A DNA stretch of 64,000 nt, taken from contig NC_081548.1 of NCBI RefSeq assembly GCF_901000735.1, positions 4,278,001 to 4,342,000 on the forward strand, in the 5' to 3' direction. Shown here piece by piece: positions 20,016-32,100 of this stretch. Every line of letters begins with the position of its first letter. Position 1 is the first letter of the stretch. The translations under genes and the position numbers were made by a program. Under the pieces are notes generated by a model. It had not been told where the DNA came from and searched no databases. It worked only from the letters and a program-made list of their open reading frames with translations. This stretch comes from Corylus avellana. Taxonomy: Eukaryota > Streptophyta > Magnoliopsida > Fagales > Betulaceae.

Positions 20016-21820
20016 CAGCCAGCCAACTTCCTGGCACAAGCTAGATCTGTGGGTCGGGCAATGCTAGGCTCTCAAGGGCCAGGACACTATTCGGATTACT
20101 ATAGAAGGTTCATTTTAGGATTTGGAACCTCTGAAAAGGCATAGTCATACTGCAGGCGTCAAGCAGAATGCAGAAAAGGCTAAAAGTGATGAACTCAAAC
20201 AACTTTTGGGTTTGCTATGATTGATTTAAGTACTTGAAATTTGGAACTTGGTACATCTATTGAGACTGGAATGCAACGTCATGTGAAAGACTATCCGCTG
20301 CTTGGATGTACAGCCTGAGCTCAAATTATTCAAACACATGTCCCGCTATCCAAAAAGGTCGAGCTTGAGCAACCTCTCGCACATATGGTTGCACTAAATC
20401 TCAATTCCCAATAGCTTTACCATATCAAGTTCCAAACGGACAATTGTCCCAACAGCTAAAGCCCAAAAGACCTCTTACATGGGGGTTGTCTATTGCATAT
20501 TGCATTGGATCCCCATTGTTTGGTAAATTGGTATAGCCAACCGCAATATATGTAGATAAAAAAAAAGTTATATACTATACTCTCATTCCAATTGACTGAT
20601 GTAGCAGTTTCCACCAATTCTTAGTTGATAAACACTGTCACGCTAATACAATGAAATAAAGGTACGACGAAGGTGTAGACTGTGTAGTATATATATATAT
20701 ATATATATCCATGTGCTATTCGTCCCCCCAAAATTTTTACAATTCTTTATAAAATATACATATTTTATGAATTCGCGCGTCCCCTCAAAAATGATATATT
20801 TGGCCCCCCCCAAAATTAATATATTATGCGTTATTCCGTTTGTATTTTTTTTTTCTTAGCCATCTTCCTCACATCTCGTTTTTCCTTGCATTTATTTATG
20901 TTTTTTGGTGTGTTTTTGGTACAAGAATGTGGAATATGATGAAAATATATGCTTTTATTTTATTTTTTTAGTTATTCTGTAGTCATTTGAGTTTACAATA
21001 TTTATTTTTTGTATCATTTTTCTTGAACTCTATAGATCGTGTCTTAGTTTATTTTGTTAATTGTTTATACTATTGTGCATGTGTTTGTGATGCCATGAGA
21101 TTAAATTTAATACTTCTATATTTTTATTTTATATGTTATATAAACACGCACAAACACACATATAGAGAAATTATATGTGTTTATGTGCTTTTATATTTAT
21201 ATAAGTCAATATTCACAACTTATCAAAAAAAAAAAAAAAAAAGTCTATCCCCCACACCAGAAATCCTGGTTCGCGCCATAAATATATATATATAGTCATG
21301 ACACTAATAGTTGTGAAGTCTAGTTGCCCATTAGAAGATGATCTCAATGAGAAATGTTATGAATCTTGGGCTTTGTGTTAACTAGCCCAAGCCATAGTTG
21401 AAGCCCAATGACAAAACAATTGAAATTATAGGTAAATCATATCTTCTCTAGTTATTTAATTTTAAATTTTTTTTCCTATCTAGATACGAAGCTAATATGG
21501 ATTCCTCTCGGCTCTCCCAATCGCTGAGTATATGGATTAATCTAAAGATTCAAAACCAATTTTTTCTTTTTTTCATTTTTTCCTAAATAATAATAAAAAA
21601 TTGAAATTTATACCAAATTATTTTTTTATTTTATGAATGTTCTATATTTATTCGTTTAAAAGCATAATAACAATAAGAAAATAATTTTAATCACATCTTG
21701 GTATAAACTGAGTATTTTACACCTTCCAATAAGAAGTAAACACTTCATAAACAAAATACCCATTAACAAAATCACTGAATCACCGTCTTAGTGGGTTTTG
21801 AAAACTCTAGAATTACTGTC
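20016..21820 (+). repeat. Duplicated segment copy 1, right part
   Basis: Matches 26335-28700 over long stretches. Shared text includes AACTTTTGGGTTTGCTATGA, TTGGGCTTTGTGTTAACTAG, AGATACGAAGCTAATATGGA and AAGTAAACACTTCATAA. Relative to copy 2 it has an extra block at about 20711-21285, ending near a poly-A run (21224-21242). It lacks the Harbinger-like element; the empty site GACACTAATAGTTG is at 21300-21313. No coding sequence is supported. Confidence 0.85.
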
Positions 21821-22791
21821 TTTATGGACCCACCTTTTTTAATTGTTTTGTAGGGCTGCACTTTCTCTTTTTAAAAGAAAAATTAAAGCCTGCAACCCGC
21901 ACTATTTTCTTTCTTTGTATATTTGGTTGAGAAACCAAATTTCATAAGACTTTCCAAAGTCCAAATCAACTTATGGCACTGTTACTTGCAGAAAAAATAT
22001 ATATTAAGGCAACTTTTGAAAACCAAAGCCTTAAAGTGTATAAGGTTTTGATCCAGAAAAAAAGGCCAAGCAAGAGACAAATGGCATAGACAGTAAAAAT
22101 GGAAATTGTGAATTGTGACTTAGACTTCTATGAAACTCTGAAGTCGTTCTTTTAGTATGTTAATTTTTTTTTTTCTTCAAGTCGTTCAGCAATACAAATC
22201 AATTGCTTTTTGATAATTTCTCTTTAAAAAAAAAAAAAAAAAATCAGGTATTTAATTAAAGAGAACAACTGTATGAAATATATAAGTGTAATTACTTAAA
22301 TTACAGAGAACAACAATGATTTTATTGAGCTTCAATCAAATTCTAAACGAGCTCATGTCGATATATTTAACAAATATGCTAGTAGATGATCATTGCATAA
22401 AAAAAAATTGCTCATTAATTACTATCCTAGTGATAGAGACCAAATCCGAAAACAATTGAATAAATTAACTATAGGCTTGACAAAATAAATTGTAAGTAAC
22501 ATTTATATATTTTAAACAATTATTTAATTTTGTTGAATTATTTAAATTTTTTTTTTATTTTATTTTACCCCTCTAAACCAAAATTTTGGCCTCGCCACTA
22601 CATACGAGGCCCATAGTTGGCCCAATTCTAGTCATAGTAGCCGATGCCGGCCAGAGTCGCCGAAGTCCAAATCTCAGTCATAACAGCCGATGTTCCAATT
22701 CAGGCCATATAAATAATTTCTCTACCATTTGAGCTTCAAGATCAAACCTCAACGTAAGTGTTCTACTATTGGGTTTGCGGGGTCGTATTAA
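21821..22791. other. AT-rich non-coding
   Basis: No gene recognised. Poly-T/poly-A runs (22164, 22226-22243) and a fragment near 22560-22600 resembling the C-rich end of a dispersed repeat. Confidence 0.4.
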
Positions 22792-22909
22792 GACAAGAGT
22801 TATAAGAGCTGAAAAGACAAGAGACAAGAGTTACAAGAGCTCAATAAACAAGAGTTACAAGAGCTCAAGAGACAGGAATTACAAGAACTCAAGTGACAAG
22901 AGTTACAAT
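22792..22909 (+). repeat. 24-bp minisatellite
   Basis: About five imperfect tandem copies of GACAAGAGTTACAAGAGCTC plus 4 bases. A TATAAATAAA follows at 22962, so this may be part of a degraded copia LTR. Confidence 0.7.
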
Positions 22910-23370
22910 TATGGTTGTTAATGTATAAGTAAAATAGACATGTAACATTTATGTTATTTCTCTATAAATAAAATCTTGTATATAATCAAATAATTAAGTG
23001 AAAAGAAAGGATGTAGCCAAAAAAAGGCTTTGATGTGTGAATGTAGGCCTTAAGTCAAACCACCTAAAATCTCTGTGCTTCATCTCTTCTATAAAAAGCA
23101 TATCCACTTGACACTTGGCAGGTTGACACCGTAGCAGTAAGTTTGAAGTTAAGTGCATATTAGACAAAACATCACTTGACAAAAAATTAAGCATTAAAAA
23201 AAGGGAAAAATAAGCATTTTTTTTTCTAATTAAAAAAAAAAAGAAAAAAAAAAGAAGGTGAAGCACTATTAACGTTGATGGGCAACAAAATTAGTTTTTG
23301 AGCTTTTTAATTTTTTAGGCTTTTTGGCTTGTAATGTGAGAACCATTTGAATATTGTGATTAAACTCCAA

Positions 23371-23530
23371 GGGGTTAGCTCAGTTGGTGAAGAGCTTAGG
23401 ATCTTGGGGTGTGCTCCCTCAAGGTCTCAAGTTCTAGTCCATGTCCTTTGAGGCTACTCCATCTGGGCAAATCCCTTGTCTCAATGCTTAATATCTCTCG
23501 AGGAGGTATTAAGATAAGAGATTACGCATT
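23371..23530 (+). mobile_element. tRNA-derived SINE
   Basis: The 5' end carries both RNA polymerase III promoter boxes of a tRNA: box A TAGCTCAGTTGG (23376-23387) and a box-B-like GTTCTAGTCC (23431-23440). Spacing is about 45 bp, as in plant tRNA-derived SINEs. The tail runs through GAGGAGGTATTAAGATAAGAG. No poly-A or target duplication is clear, so the 3' limit is approximate. It does not fold as a functional tRNA. Confidence 0.7.
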
Positions 23531-24555
23531 TGAAAAATATATCTTTTAAGTCAAAAAGAGCCTTTGAGCAAAAGCTTCATTTATAAGTGTTTGCTAAAAA
23601 TGCGTTTTTGATTATTGATTATTTTTAGGCTTTTTAGACCATTAAAAGCGCTTTTAATTTTTTTACCAAACGAATACTTTTTTCTTTAAACGGATTTTTT
23701 TAGTGCTAAAAATACTTTTAAGCCCCTCAAACGCAATTTCAAACAGGCCCTTAGTCTGGTGGATCCTGTCTGAGGCATCTAATCTTGATAAATACGTAAA
23801 ACTAGGATACCCTAATAAAAAATTTTAAAAAAAATTATGATTAGAAAAAAATAAATTATATATATATATATATCAATTTGCTAATTCCTTTGAAAATTGA
23901 ACGGGGATCAATTTGCTGAATTCCTTTCTATGCAATTGATAAAATTTTTCTTCTTAAATCAACAATTTAAATGCATTGAAAAGGAAGGGATGCATACAAT
24001 TGAGGAAAAAATCGGTTTTTTTTTTTTTTTTTTTTAATTGATCTTTCTTGAAAAATTTCAAGTAATCAAATGTTTACATTAATATATATTTTTTAATTTA
24101 TTATTAAATAATAAAAATGTTTCTTTATTTTATATTTAAATTGCTCTTTTAAATTAGTTGTTTATATATATATATATATATGATTTTTGTACATATTTTA
24201 ATTGTATGAAATTTATAATTATAGTTATTAGAGATTATAGATAACAACAACGATTCCATTGAGCTCCAATCAAATTCGAAATAAACAATCTAATTTTGTT
24301 ACATTTTTATGTTTTAAAATATAATTTAATTTTTCTAGATTACTTAATTTTTCCTTTAATTGTATTTTTAATATTTTTAATTAATTTTGTTCAACTTTGA
24401 TTTATTTTTATTTTTTATACAGAACAAAAAAAAAAAAAAAATGTTGTGACCCCTGTCCCTAAACCCTGGCTCCCCCACTGATCTCACGACAAAGATTGAA
24501 ACACAAGTTGTCATTATGAGTTATAAGTCTACAGCCTTAACCTATGTTTTTTCCT
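23531..24555. other. AT-rich non-coding
   Basis: No supported gene. Contains (TA)n at about 23856-23872 and 24165-24181, a poly-T run at 24014-24034, and a poly-A followed by a C-rich stretch (24426-24478). Confidence 0.4.
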
Positions 24556-24560
24556 TTTCA

Positions 24561-24561
24561 A

Positions 24562-24594
<33 letters not shown>

Positions 24595-24612
24595 AAATAA
24601 TAATAATAATAA
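24561..24612 (+). repeat. (ATT)n / (AAT)n microsatellite, inverted
   Basis: About nine ATT units run directly into about five AAT units, giving a self-complementary hairpin-prone tract. Confidence 0.85.
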
Positions 24613-24887
24613 AAACTCTATGTTTTTCCTCAGTCATCGTTATCCCTTCATTGTAGCTTATATAATCCTAGGATTATAAAACAACACCATAATGGAAGTA
24701 TATATTCTGTTTAGTAATTATATTTTTATAAATAGTAAAAGAAATGCACGAAGTTACATATATATTTTTTTCTTTTTCTTTTCTCAAAACAAAATATATT
24801 AACAAAATTTCAAATACAAAATACTACTAAAAAACATTAATATATATATATATATATATATTTCCACATCATAACACTTTTAAACTA

Positions 24888-26110
24888 GAGGAAAATATAT
24901 TTTATCCCCTGAACTATCCACACATTTACGTCTTAGCGTCCAATGTTTAAAAAGGGATGAAAGGCCCCCACAATATATCTGACATTGGCAAAAAAACCCC
25001 TCCATCCATCAAATCCATTTATTTGGACGAAAACCATGACATTTTTCAACTGAAACTTTCGAAAATGCCATCGGAGTAAATTATAAACATAAATGACTTC
25101 TAGGGTAAAGTGTAAACATAAACATATAAAAAAAATAAAAACACTAAACCTAAAACTTAAAACAAAAAGTTTATATTCAAAATAAAAAATAAATTAACAG
25201 AAAAAACTAAAAACTAAACCTAAACTAAACTAAACTAAAACTTAAAACAAAAAGTTTATATAAAAAAATAAAAAATAAAAAAAATAAAAAGGAAGAAGAA
25301 GAAGAAGAAAAAGTAGGGGGTGGCCGAGCCATTTGGGGGTGGCTCAGCCCCCTCGATTTGGCCAAGGGAGTGGCTTGGTTACCCCCATTCAGCCGATATG
25401 GGGTACCGAACCACCCATCACTACAAGCATCTGACTCATTAGCGGTGACATCTTGTCGCCGCTAATGAGCACTTTGTCGCTGCTATTGATAAATAGCATT
25501 CACGCTAATGATCAATAGTGGCGACTTGTTCGGGTCGCTACTAATAATCACTCAATAACGGCGACAAAGACTATAAATGTTCACCACTTGTGAACATGAT
25601 CCTACCCCCATTTGTCGCTAATGTGTTTCACGCTACATGCATGTGTCCTATGTGGGTAGTGGTCCGACCACTTCATATGCCCGAATGGGGGTGATTTTCT
25701 TCCAAATGGGTTTGGGGGTGATTGAGCCGTCCTCATTTGGTTGGTCTGGGGGTGGCTTGGCCAAAGGCCATCCACTTTTTCTTTTTCTTTTTTCTTTTTG
25801 TTTTAGGTTTTTTTTTGTTTTTTTTTTTTTTTTTAATTTTACATAAGCTTTATTATTATTATTTTTTTTTTGTTTACAATTTACCCTCAAAGTCATTTAT
25901 GTTTACACTTACCCCTAGAGGTCATTTTCAAAAGTTTTGGTTAAAAAATGCCACGTGCCACGCACGTGACTTGGTTTCCGTCCAAATAGACAAATGGTTT
26001 TTTTGCCAATGTCAGATATATTGTGGGGGTCTTTCGTCACTTTTTAAACATTGGGTGCCAAAATGCAAATACGTTGATACTTTAGGGAGCTGGTAAAGTG
26101 TATTTTCCCC
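24888..26110. mobile_element. Foldback MULE (Mutator-like) element
   Basis: 1223 bp with inverted repeats of about 240 bp: the left end GAGGAAAATATATTTTATCC pairs with the complement of the right end, which reads GGGGAAAATACACTTTACC. The 9-bp target duplication TTTAAACTA is perfect (24879-24887 and 26111-26119), as expected for Mutator-type elements. The empty site is at 5055-5063. Inner arms rich in GGGGGTGGC also pair, so most of the element can fold on itself. No transposase. Confidence 0.88.
25423..25660. mobile_element. CACTA-like fragment inside the MULE
   Basis: Starts CACTACAAGCATC and has several inverted copies of TTAGCGGCGACA-type sequence common in small CACTA elements. It may end at GGGTAGTG (25660), but no matching 3-bp target duplication is visible. 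It lies in the loop of the MULE foldback. Confidence 0.45.
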
Positions 26111-27041
26111 TTTAAACTAAAAACAAAAAACACTTCTCAAAATATGTTAACTAACAAAGCTAATATTATTTATTAACAAGTAAGAACACTTTCACTCCAA
26201 AGCGAGTAGCATATATATACTGTGCAGAATAATTCTAGACATAGGATTTTGATCCCAAAAATGTAGAATAAAAGAAGGATAAAAGTCCTCCTTATAGCAT
26301 TATTTGACCGTTTTCATATTTCTAACCAGTGCAAATTGTCCAGCCAACCAACTTCCTAGCACAAGCTAGCTCAGTAGGTTGGGCAATGCTGGGCTCTCAA
26401 GGGCTATGACACTGTTCGGATTACAATAGAGGTTCATTTTAGGATTTGGAAGTTCTGAAAAGGCATAGTCATACTGCAGGTATAAAGCATAATGCATAAC
26501 TCAAGCAACTTTTGGGTTTGCTATGACTGATTTAAGTACTTGAAATTTGGAACTTGGTACATCTATTGAGATTGGAATGCAACTTCATGTGAAAGACTAT
26601 TCGCTGCTTGGACGTTTAGCCTAAGCTCGAATTATTCAAACATTTGTCTCGTTGTCCGAAAAGGTGGAGCTTGAGCAACCTCTCTCACATAAGGTTGCAC
26701 TAAATTTCAATCCCCAATAGCTTTACCATAGCAAGTTCCAAATGGGCAATTGTCCCAACAGGTGGAGCCCAAAAAGCCCCTTACATGGGGTTGTCCATTG
26801 CATATTGCATTGGATCCTCATTGTTTGATAGATTGATATGGCCAACAACAACATATACAGATCAAAAAATTTGATATACTATACTCTCATTCCACCCTCA
26901 TCCCACTCGGCTGAAGTAACAATGTTCATGTCCTTAGTTGATAAATATTGTCACATTAATACAATGAAATAGAGGTAGAGTAATATATATATATAGCATT
27001 GCTCACATGTAGATCAAGATGTCATATCAGTCGTGACACTA

Positions 27042-27303
27042 GGGCCCCGTTTGGTTTGCGGAATAGACCTTTGGATTGGACTAGTTAACACTAGATATAA
27101 CTAGTCCTTTGTTTCGTAACACTCTATTCCTGGGAATAGCTTATTCCCATGGGACTACTAATCCTATACACACAGGGTTAGCTAAGCTACTAAAAAATGA
27201 GTCGCTTAGCTAATCCTTTCTTGTGAGATTAAATTAATTGTGTAAATTGCCACCAAAAAAACCCGTGTGGGATTATATTTCATTCTCTCTTTCTGATTCT
27301 TCT

Positions 27304-27375
<72 letters not shown>

Positions 27376-28150
27376 CTCTTTTCTCTGTCTCTATATTTCG
27401 TTCTCTCTTTTTCTATTTTCTCTCTGATTTTTCTGGTACAGTTTTTCTGTAAGTGCAAACGGAATTTTTTTTTTTCTCTATGTCGTCTCCCTTCTCTGTA
27501 CCGTTTCTCAGTTTTTATTTTTTTTTGTTTATTTATTTATTTATTTTTATTTTTTATTTCTTTTGATTCTCTATACCGCTTCTCTCTGATTTTCTTCTCT
27601 CCGTTTCTCTGTTTTTTTTTTATTTATGTACCTTTTATTTATTTATTTTTATTCTGTTTCTCTGTATCTCTTTTTTCTCATTTTTTTTTTCGAGAAACAG
27701 AATCTGCAAGGTTTTTATAAAATATAAATATATAATCTGTTTTTATTCTCTGTACATTCTCTAACTATATATTTTTTTTATATAAATAATTTTATAGATA
27801 ATCTGCAAAAAAAAAAAAAGGCCACATACCTGACATAATTAAAAACAAAAAAGAAAAATAAATTATAGTAAAGTTGTTTATGCTTTTTTTTAAAAAAAAA
27901 AAAAATGAAAGTCCTTAATAATATAAATTGTATTTGTATTATAAGGGTATTTTAGGAAATTTGATCACAATATGATTCAATTCACCAACATATTGCATTG
28001 TACCAAATGAATGAATAGAATTAGCTAGTCTATTCCAGCGTTACAACCAAACAAAGGAATATGAATAACTAATCTATTACACACTCTTCTATTCCCAGTA
28101 GTAGCTAATCATTTTTCAATGGACTAGACATTCCGCGAACCAAACGAGGC
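27042..28150. mobile_element. PIF/Harbinger-like nonautonomous element
   Basis: Left end GGGCCCCGTTTGGTTTGCGG, right end complement GCCTCGTTTGGTTCGCGG. The 3-bp duplication CTA (27039-27041 and 28151-28153) fits the TWA-type target of Harbinger; the paralogous empty site at 21300 reads GACACTAATAG. The interior is a pyrimidine-rich stretch with (CT)n and (TA)n at 27307-27373; the 160-aa frame there is low complexity, not a transposase. Confidence 0.8.
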
Positions 28151-28886
28151 CTAGTAGTTGTAAAGTCACAATGAGAAATGTGATGAATCTTGGGCTTTGT
28201 GTTAACTAGCCAAAGCATAGTTGAAGCCCAATGACAAAACAATCAAAATTATAGGTAAATCATATGTATATGATTATAGGTAAACAATTGAAATTTAATT
28301 TTTAAATTTTTTCATATCTAGATACGAAGCTAATATGGATGCGTCTCCCAATCGGTTTAGATACATCTATAATCGGTTTAGATACATCTATAATATCTAT
28401 TGGATTATATTTTAGATCTTTTATCGATTGGATTATATTTTAGATTTTTTTTCTGAGTATATTGATTAATCTAAAGATTCAAACCCTTTTTTTTTTTCCT
28501 AAATAATTTAAATAATAATAATAAAAATTTACCAAATGATTTTTTATTTTAAGAATATTCAAATATTTATTCAATTTTAATAAAGTCTTTGGTATAAATC
28601 GGGTATTTTGCACCATCCAATAAAAAGTAAACACTTCATAACAAAATACCTATCGACAAAATCACTACCGTTGGTTTTGAAAATTCTAGCATCTGCCTCT
28701 CAAAGGAAATTAATTTGAATGAAATATTCTATTATTTTTAATAATTTTGGAATATTTATTATTTTAAAAGCATAATTATAAAAATAAAAATAAAAATAAA
28801 AAACCGTTATATTGCAAATCCGGCTGAGATCGGATTTGCAAGTTTGGGCTTGGCCCAGATATCCACAAGGCACTACCGGTGTGGAA

Positions 28887-28914
28887 TTCCCGCTTCATTT
28901 TTCAAATGCCCGCC
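28887..28914 (+). promoter_or_regulatory. E2F-like and CHR-like sites upstream of TSO1-like gene
   Basis: Within 28 bp lie TTCCCGC (28887-28893), TTCAAA (28901-28906, the complement of the CHR core TTTGAA) and GCCCGCC (28908-28914). E2F and CHR sites are the targets of DREAM-type complexes; CHR is bound by LIN54/TSO1-type CXC proteins. They stand about 250 bp before the start codon. Function is inferred from motifs only. Confidence 0.4.
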
Positions 28915-29104
28915 GTTTTTGTGCATTGATACGTCTCTCTTTCTCTCTCTCAAAACCACTCTTTTTATCTTTTTCTTCGAGAAATAAATCAAAAATAATA
29001 AAAGCCAAACGAAATTTCCACATTTTCTCTCATTATCTATAATCAGAGACTATCACTCTCAGAGATAGAGAGAGATAGGGAGACGTAGAGAGAAAGACAG
29101 AAAG

Positions 29105-29161
29105 ATGCGGAGTGAGTTTTCTAGGGTTAGGGTTAGGTTTCCAGGTCATGGGTTCTCCTGA
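29105..29161 (+). other. Upstream ORF overlapping the TSO1-like start
   Basis: ATG at 29105 opens an 18-codon frame that ends with TGA at 29159-29161, overlapping the main ATG at 29148 in another frame. It runs through the telo-box-like TAGGGTTAGGGTTAGG (29122-29137). It would lower translation of the main ORF if the leader begins upstream of it. Confidence 0.4.
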
Positions 29162-32100
29162 ACCCCCTAATATCAGCACCGCCACATCCACTTCATCAGA
29201 ATCCTCTCCAGTCCAAGTAAATACAGTCTCTCCGGTTCCTATTGTTTCGCTCTCTCTTTCATGATTTTCTTGGACTTGATTTCTTGATGTGTTCCGTTCG
29301 TAACTGTGTTTTAGATCTCACTTTAATTTTGTGGTTATGTTACGTTTTGTATTTGCTTGTGATTTTGAGCGAGGAAGTTTTTTTTTAGTCGGTGTGGTAG
29401 GCTTTGGGGGATCTTTGATCATAGGGTTCATCAGCATTTTTCATCAATTAAGTTTTGTTGGTGGGATTGGATTGGGGCAAGGCAATTTGGGCTTTTTGTC
29501 AAGCAATCGGTGATCAATCTTGAATGCAGTGAGTTCTATGGGTAAAAAATTTTGCTTTATTAGAAATGGATTTCCTTATGGTTTTTTCTCTGTTTGGTTT
29601 GATTTGAAGTAAACACGGTGAGGATTTTTAACTGATGTCATGGTTTTTGAAGGATGTCTGAGAATTGGTAGTTCTGCATCAGTTGTCTGTCTGTGTATGT
29701 TACCAGTGCTTAGACTTTCAACTAGTTTCTTTGCAGATATATCTTCTGCAAGGGGCTTCGTTTGTTCTTTGTTCCTTAGGGTTTATCATAAGGAGCCGTT
29801 TTTGGTTCATTCCTTGCTTGTTTTCTCAAGAAAACTGATTATGATTCTGTTTACTACATAAGCAAATGAAACAGCAAGTCAACTAAATCAGACCAATGGT
29901 ACATTTACCAATCAACATGAGATTCGTTTTTTACTTCAAAACAAAATAATAGGAATGTATAAGACTGGTGCGTACATGGAACTAATTTTCTGGTTTGGGA
30001 AGAACATGTCCTTACATTGTGGAGTTACTGCTCCTGCCTATGAATGGGGTTTCATTTACAATATGATGTAACAACAAATGTCTTCCTTATAATTGTTTTC
30101 TTTGATTTCAGGATTCCCCTTTAACCAGTTATATAAACAACTTATCGCCAATTAAGCTTGTCAAGGGCGCACATGTAGCTCAAGGGTTTTCTGGACTTAA
30201 TTCTCCTCCTCTTGTATTCACATCACCACGTATAAGTTCACACCACGAAACAAGTTTTCTGAAAAGGTCTGAAATTTTTTTTTTTTTCTTCTTCTCTCTT
30301 TTACCTCTCTCTCTCTCTAAAAAAAATTATAAATATTGTATTCTCTTATTTAAAGATTGATGGACGTTAATTATTTTTGGCATCAACATTGATTACACGA
30401 CAGTTATATGCTTAACAGGCCTCAGTACCCTCAGTTGTCCAGTGCAGAACTATCTCATAATGATGGCAGAGACAAGAAATCTGCTGATGGTCCTTGTGAA
30501 TCTGAAAAACAAGTTACCCAATCATGCAGGCAATTGATCACTTATGCTCATAAAGACTGTGATATTAACAAGTACGCTCCAGCCCAACCCTGCAGTTCCT
30601 CTGTATGTGTTACTGAGTATTTGGCTGATCATGTAGCCGTGGACAGTGTGAGTTCTGGAGATTCAGCCAATCCATCTCATAAACAATCTATTGATGTGGC
30701 TGAATCATCACTAAGTGACTTAACCGACTCAAAGAAAACCATAAAATTTGACCATGAAAATGACATGGAAAAATATGAAGGGACCGAAGTGGAGCCACCT
30801 CTGGTTATGTCAGAGAAAGCTGCAGAGGACCTTCAAGGAAAGCTAATAGATTATGTTAAGCCAGCCAAAAATGAGGAGGAACAAAGGAAAGGTCAACAAC
30901 CAATGAATGAATTGCTAACCATGGAGTCGGATATGTCTGTAGACCATAATTTTAAAGGACAACGATGTGAAGATTCATGCACCCAGGTAACACAGAATTC
31001 TGCATTCTATATTTATTGGGGAAAGGATGATTGCAATTGTGCTCCTCAACCACTGTTTGAAACATTACAAATTGCTCAGCCATATGAAGATCATAGTGAG
31101 AATGTGGCAGCAATCTTGCATAAACCTGTTGGGAACATTACCCTGCATGAGCCTGAAGTATAATTTAGCTCATCTTCTTTTCATTTGCCAACTTTCATCT
31201 GCGTACATCTATTGCTCTTAAAATATTATAGGCTATGTTTGTTATCCTATTCTCTAAGTGTTTTTTGTTTGAGAAACACACTTTTCTCAAATACGTTAAC
31301 AAACAACTCAAAACATATAGAACTTTTCACAGCTCTCTTAGATTGGGTTGTAGCTTATGTTATTAATTTCCCCTCCTCAAAATCTTGTAGATCTTGTTAA
31401 CTTTTTAGATTTCAAACATCATTAGGGTGTTGCCTCTGTAGTATACTTTTCGTGCACGAGGGCTTTGCCTTTTCTTCTAATAAAGTAATACTCCTAAAAT
31501 TTTTTTTTTGACAAAACAAGTAGTTAACTTTTGTAGGGGTAGGAGCTAACTTATTATATATGTATATGCCATCTTTAGTGGAGACGGGTGACTACACTGC
31601 CACTACAAATTACAATAGGCTAGGAGTGGCTGGGCTGCCATCTTGACCAGATAGAAGTTGTCGCATGGTCTTAGTCAAGGGTGTCCACAGCTACCCGGCC
31701 AAGGATGGCTGTGTGGCCATCCCAACCAAATCGTAGTTGTTGCATAGCCACCCCTCTCCTCCATTGAGGGTGGCCACACAATCACTCTTTCTTTCTTTTT
31801 TTTTTTTTTCCTGAGTGAGGAATCAGTTCTATAGTTGTTTAAATTTTCTTTAAACAAGCAGGTGTACCCTATCAAAACATTTTCTCAAATGTGGACCCCA
31901 CTAGAAAATACTTCTAAAACCACTTATCACCTTTATGTCAAAACCAAAAACAAAAACACTTACCATAATTTTTTTTTGATAAGTAAAAACACTTACCATA
32001 ATATATTAACAAGTATAGTTGTAGTCTCTATTAGATTAGGAGTTGTCATCTTAGATGAGTATTCGTTCAAATCTTGAATCTTATGCATTTTATCCTAGAC

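Larger units (their letters stand above)
24750..28700 (+). repeat. Duplicated segment copy 2
   Basis: Sister copy of 4918-5254 plus 20016-21820, in the same orientation. It lacks copia A: the site reads GTCCAGCCAACC near 26330. It carries its own MULE (24888-26110) and Harbinger-like element (27042-28150). Divergence between copies is clearly higher than between the 50-60 kb duplicates, so this duplication is old. Confidence 0.85.

Noticed and set aside
22792..22909. CRISPR-like array
   Set aside because: Head-to-tail minisatellite without unique spacers, in a plant nuclear genome.
26370..26430. tRNA-like promoter (TAGCTCAGTAGG)
   Set aside because: Box A resemblance only; no proper box B at the right spacing and no cloverleaf. 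The same stretch exists in both segment copies.
27238..27720. 160-aa frame inside the Harbinger-like element
   Set aside because: Product of (CT)n, (TA)n and poly-T sequence; no transposase signature such as DDE motifs.
29121..29137. Interstitial telomere repeat
   Set aside because: Only two TTAGGGT-like units in a gene leader; better seen as a telo-box motif.
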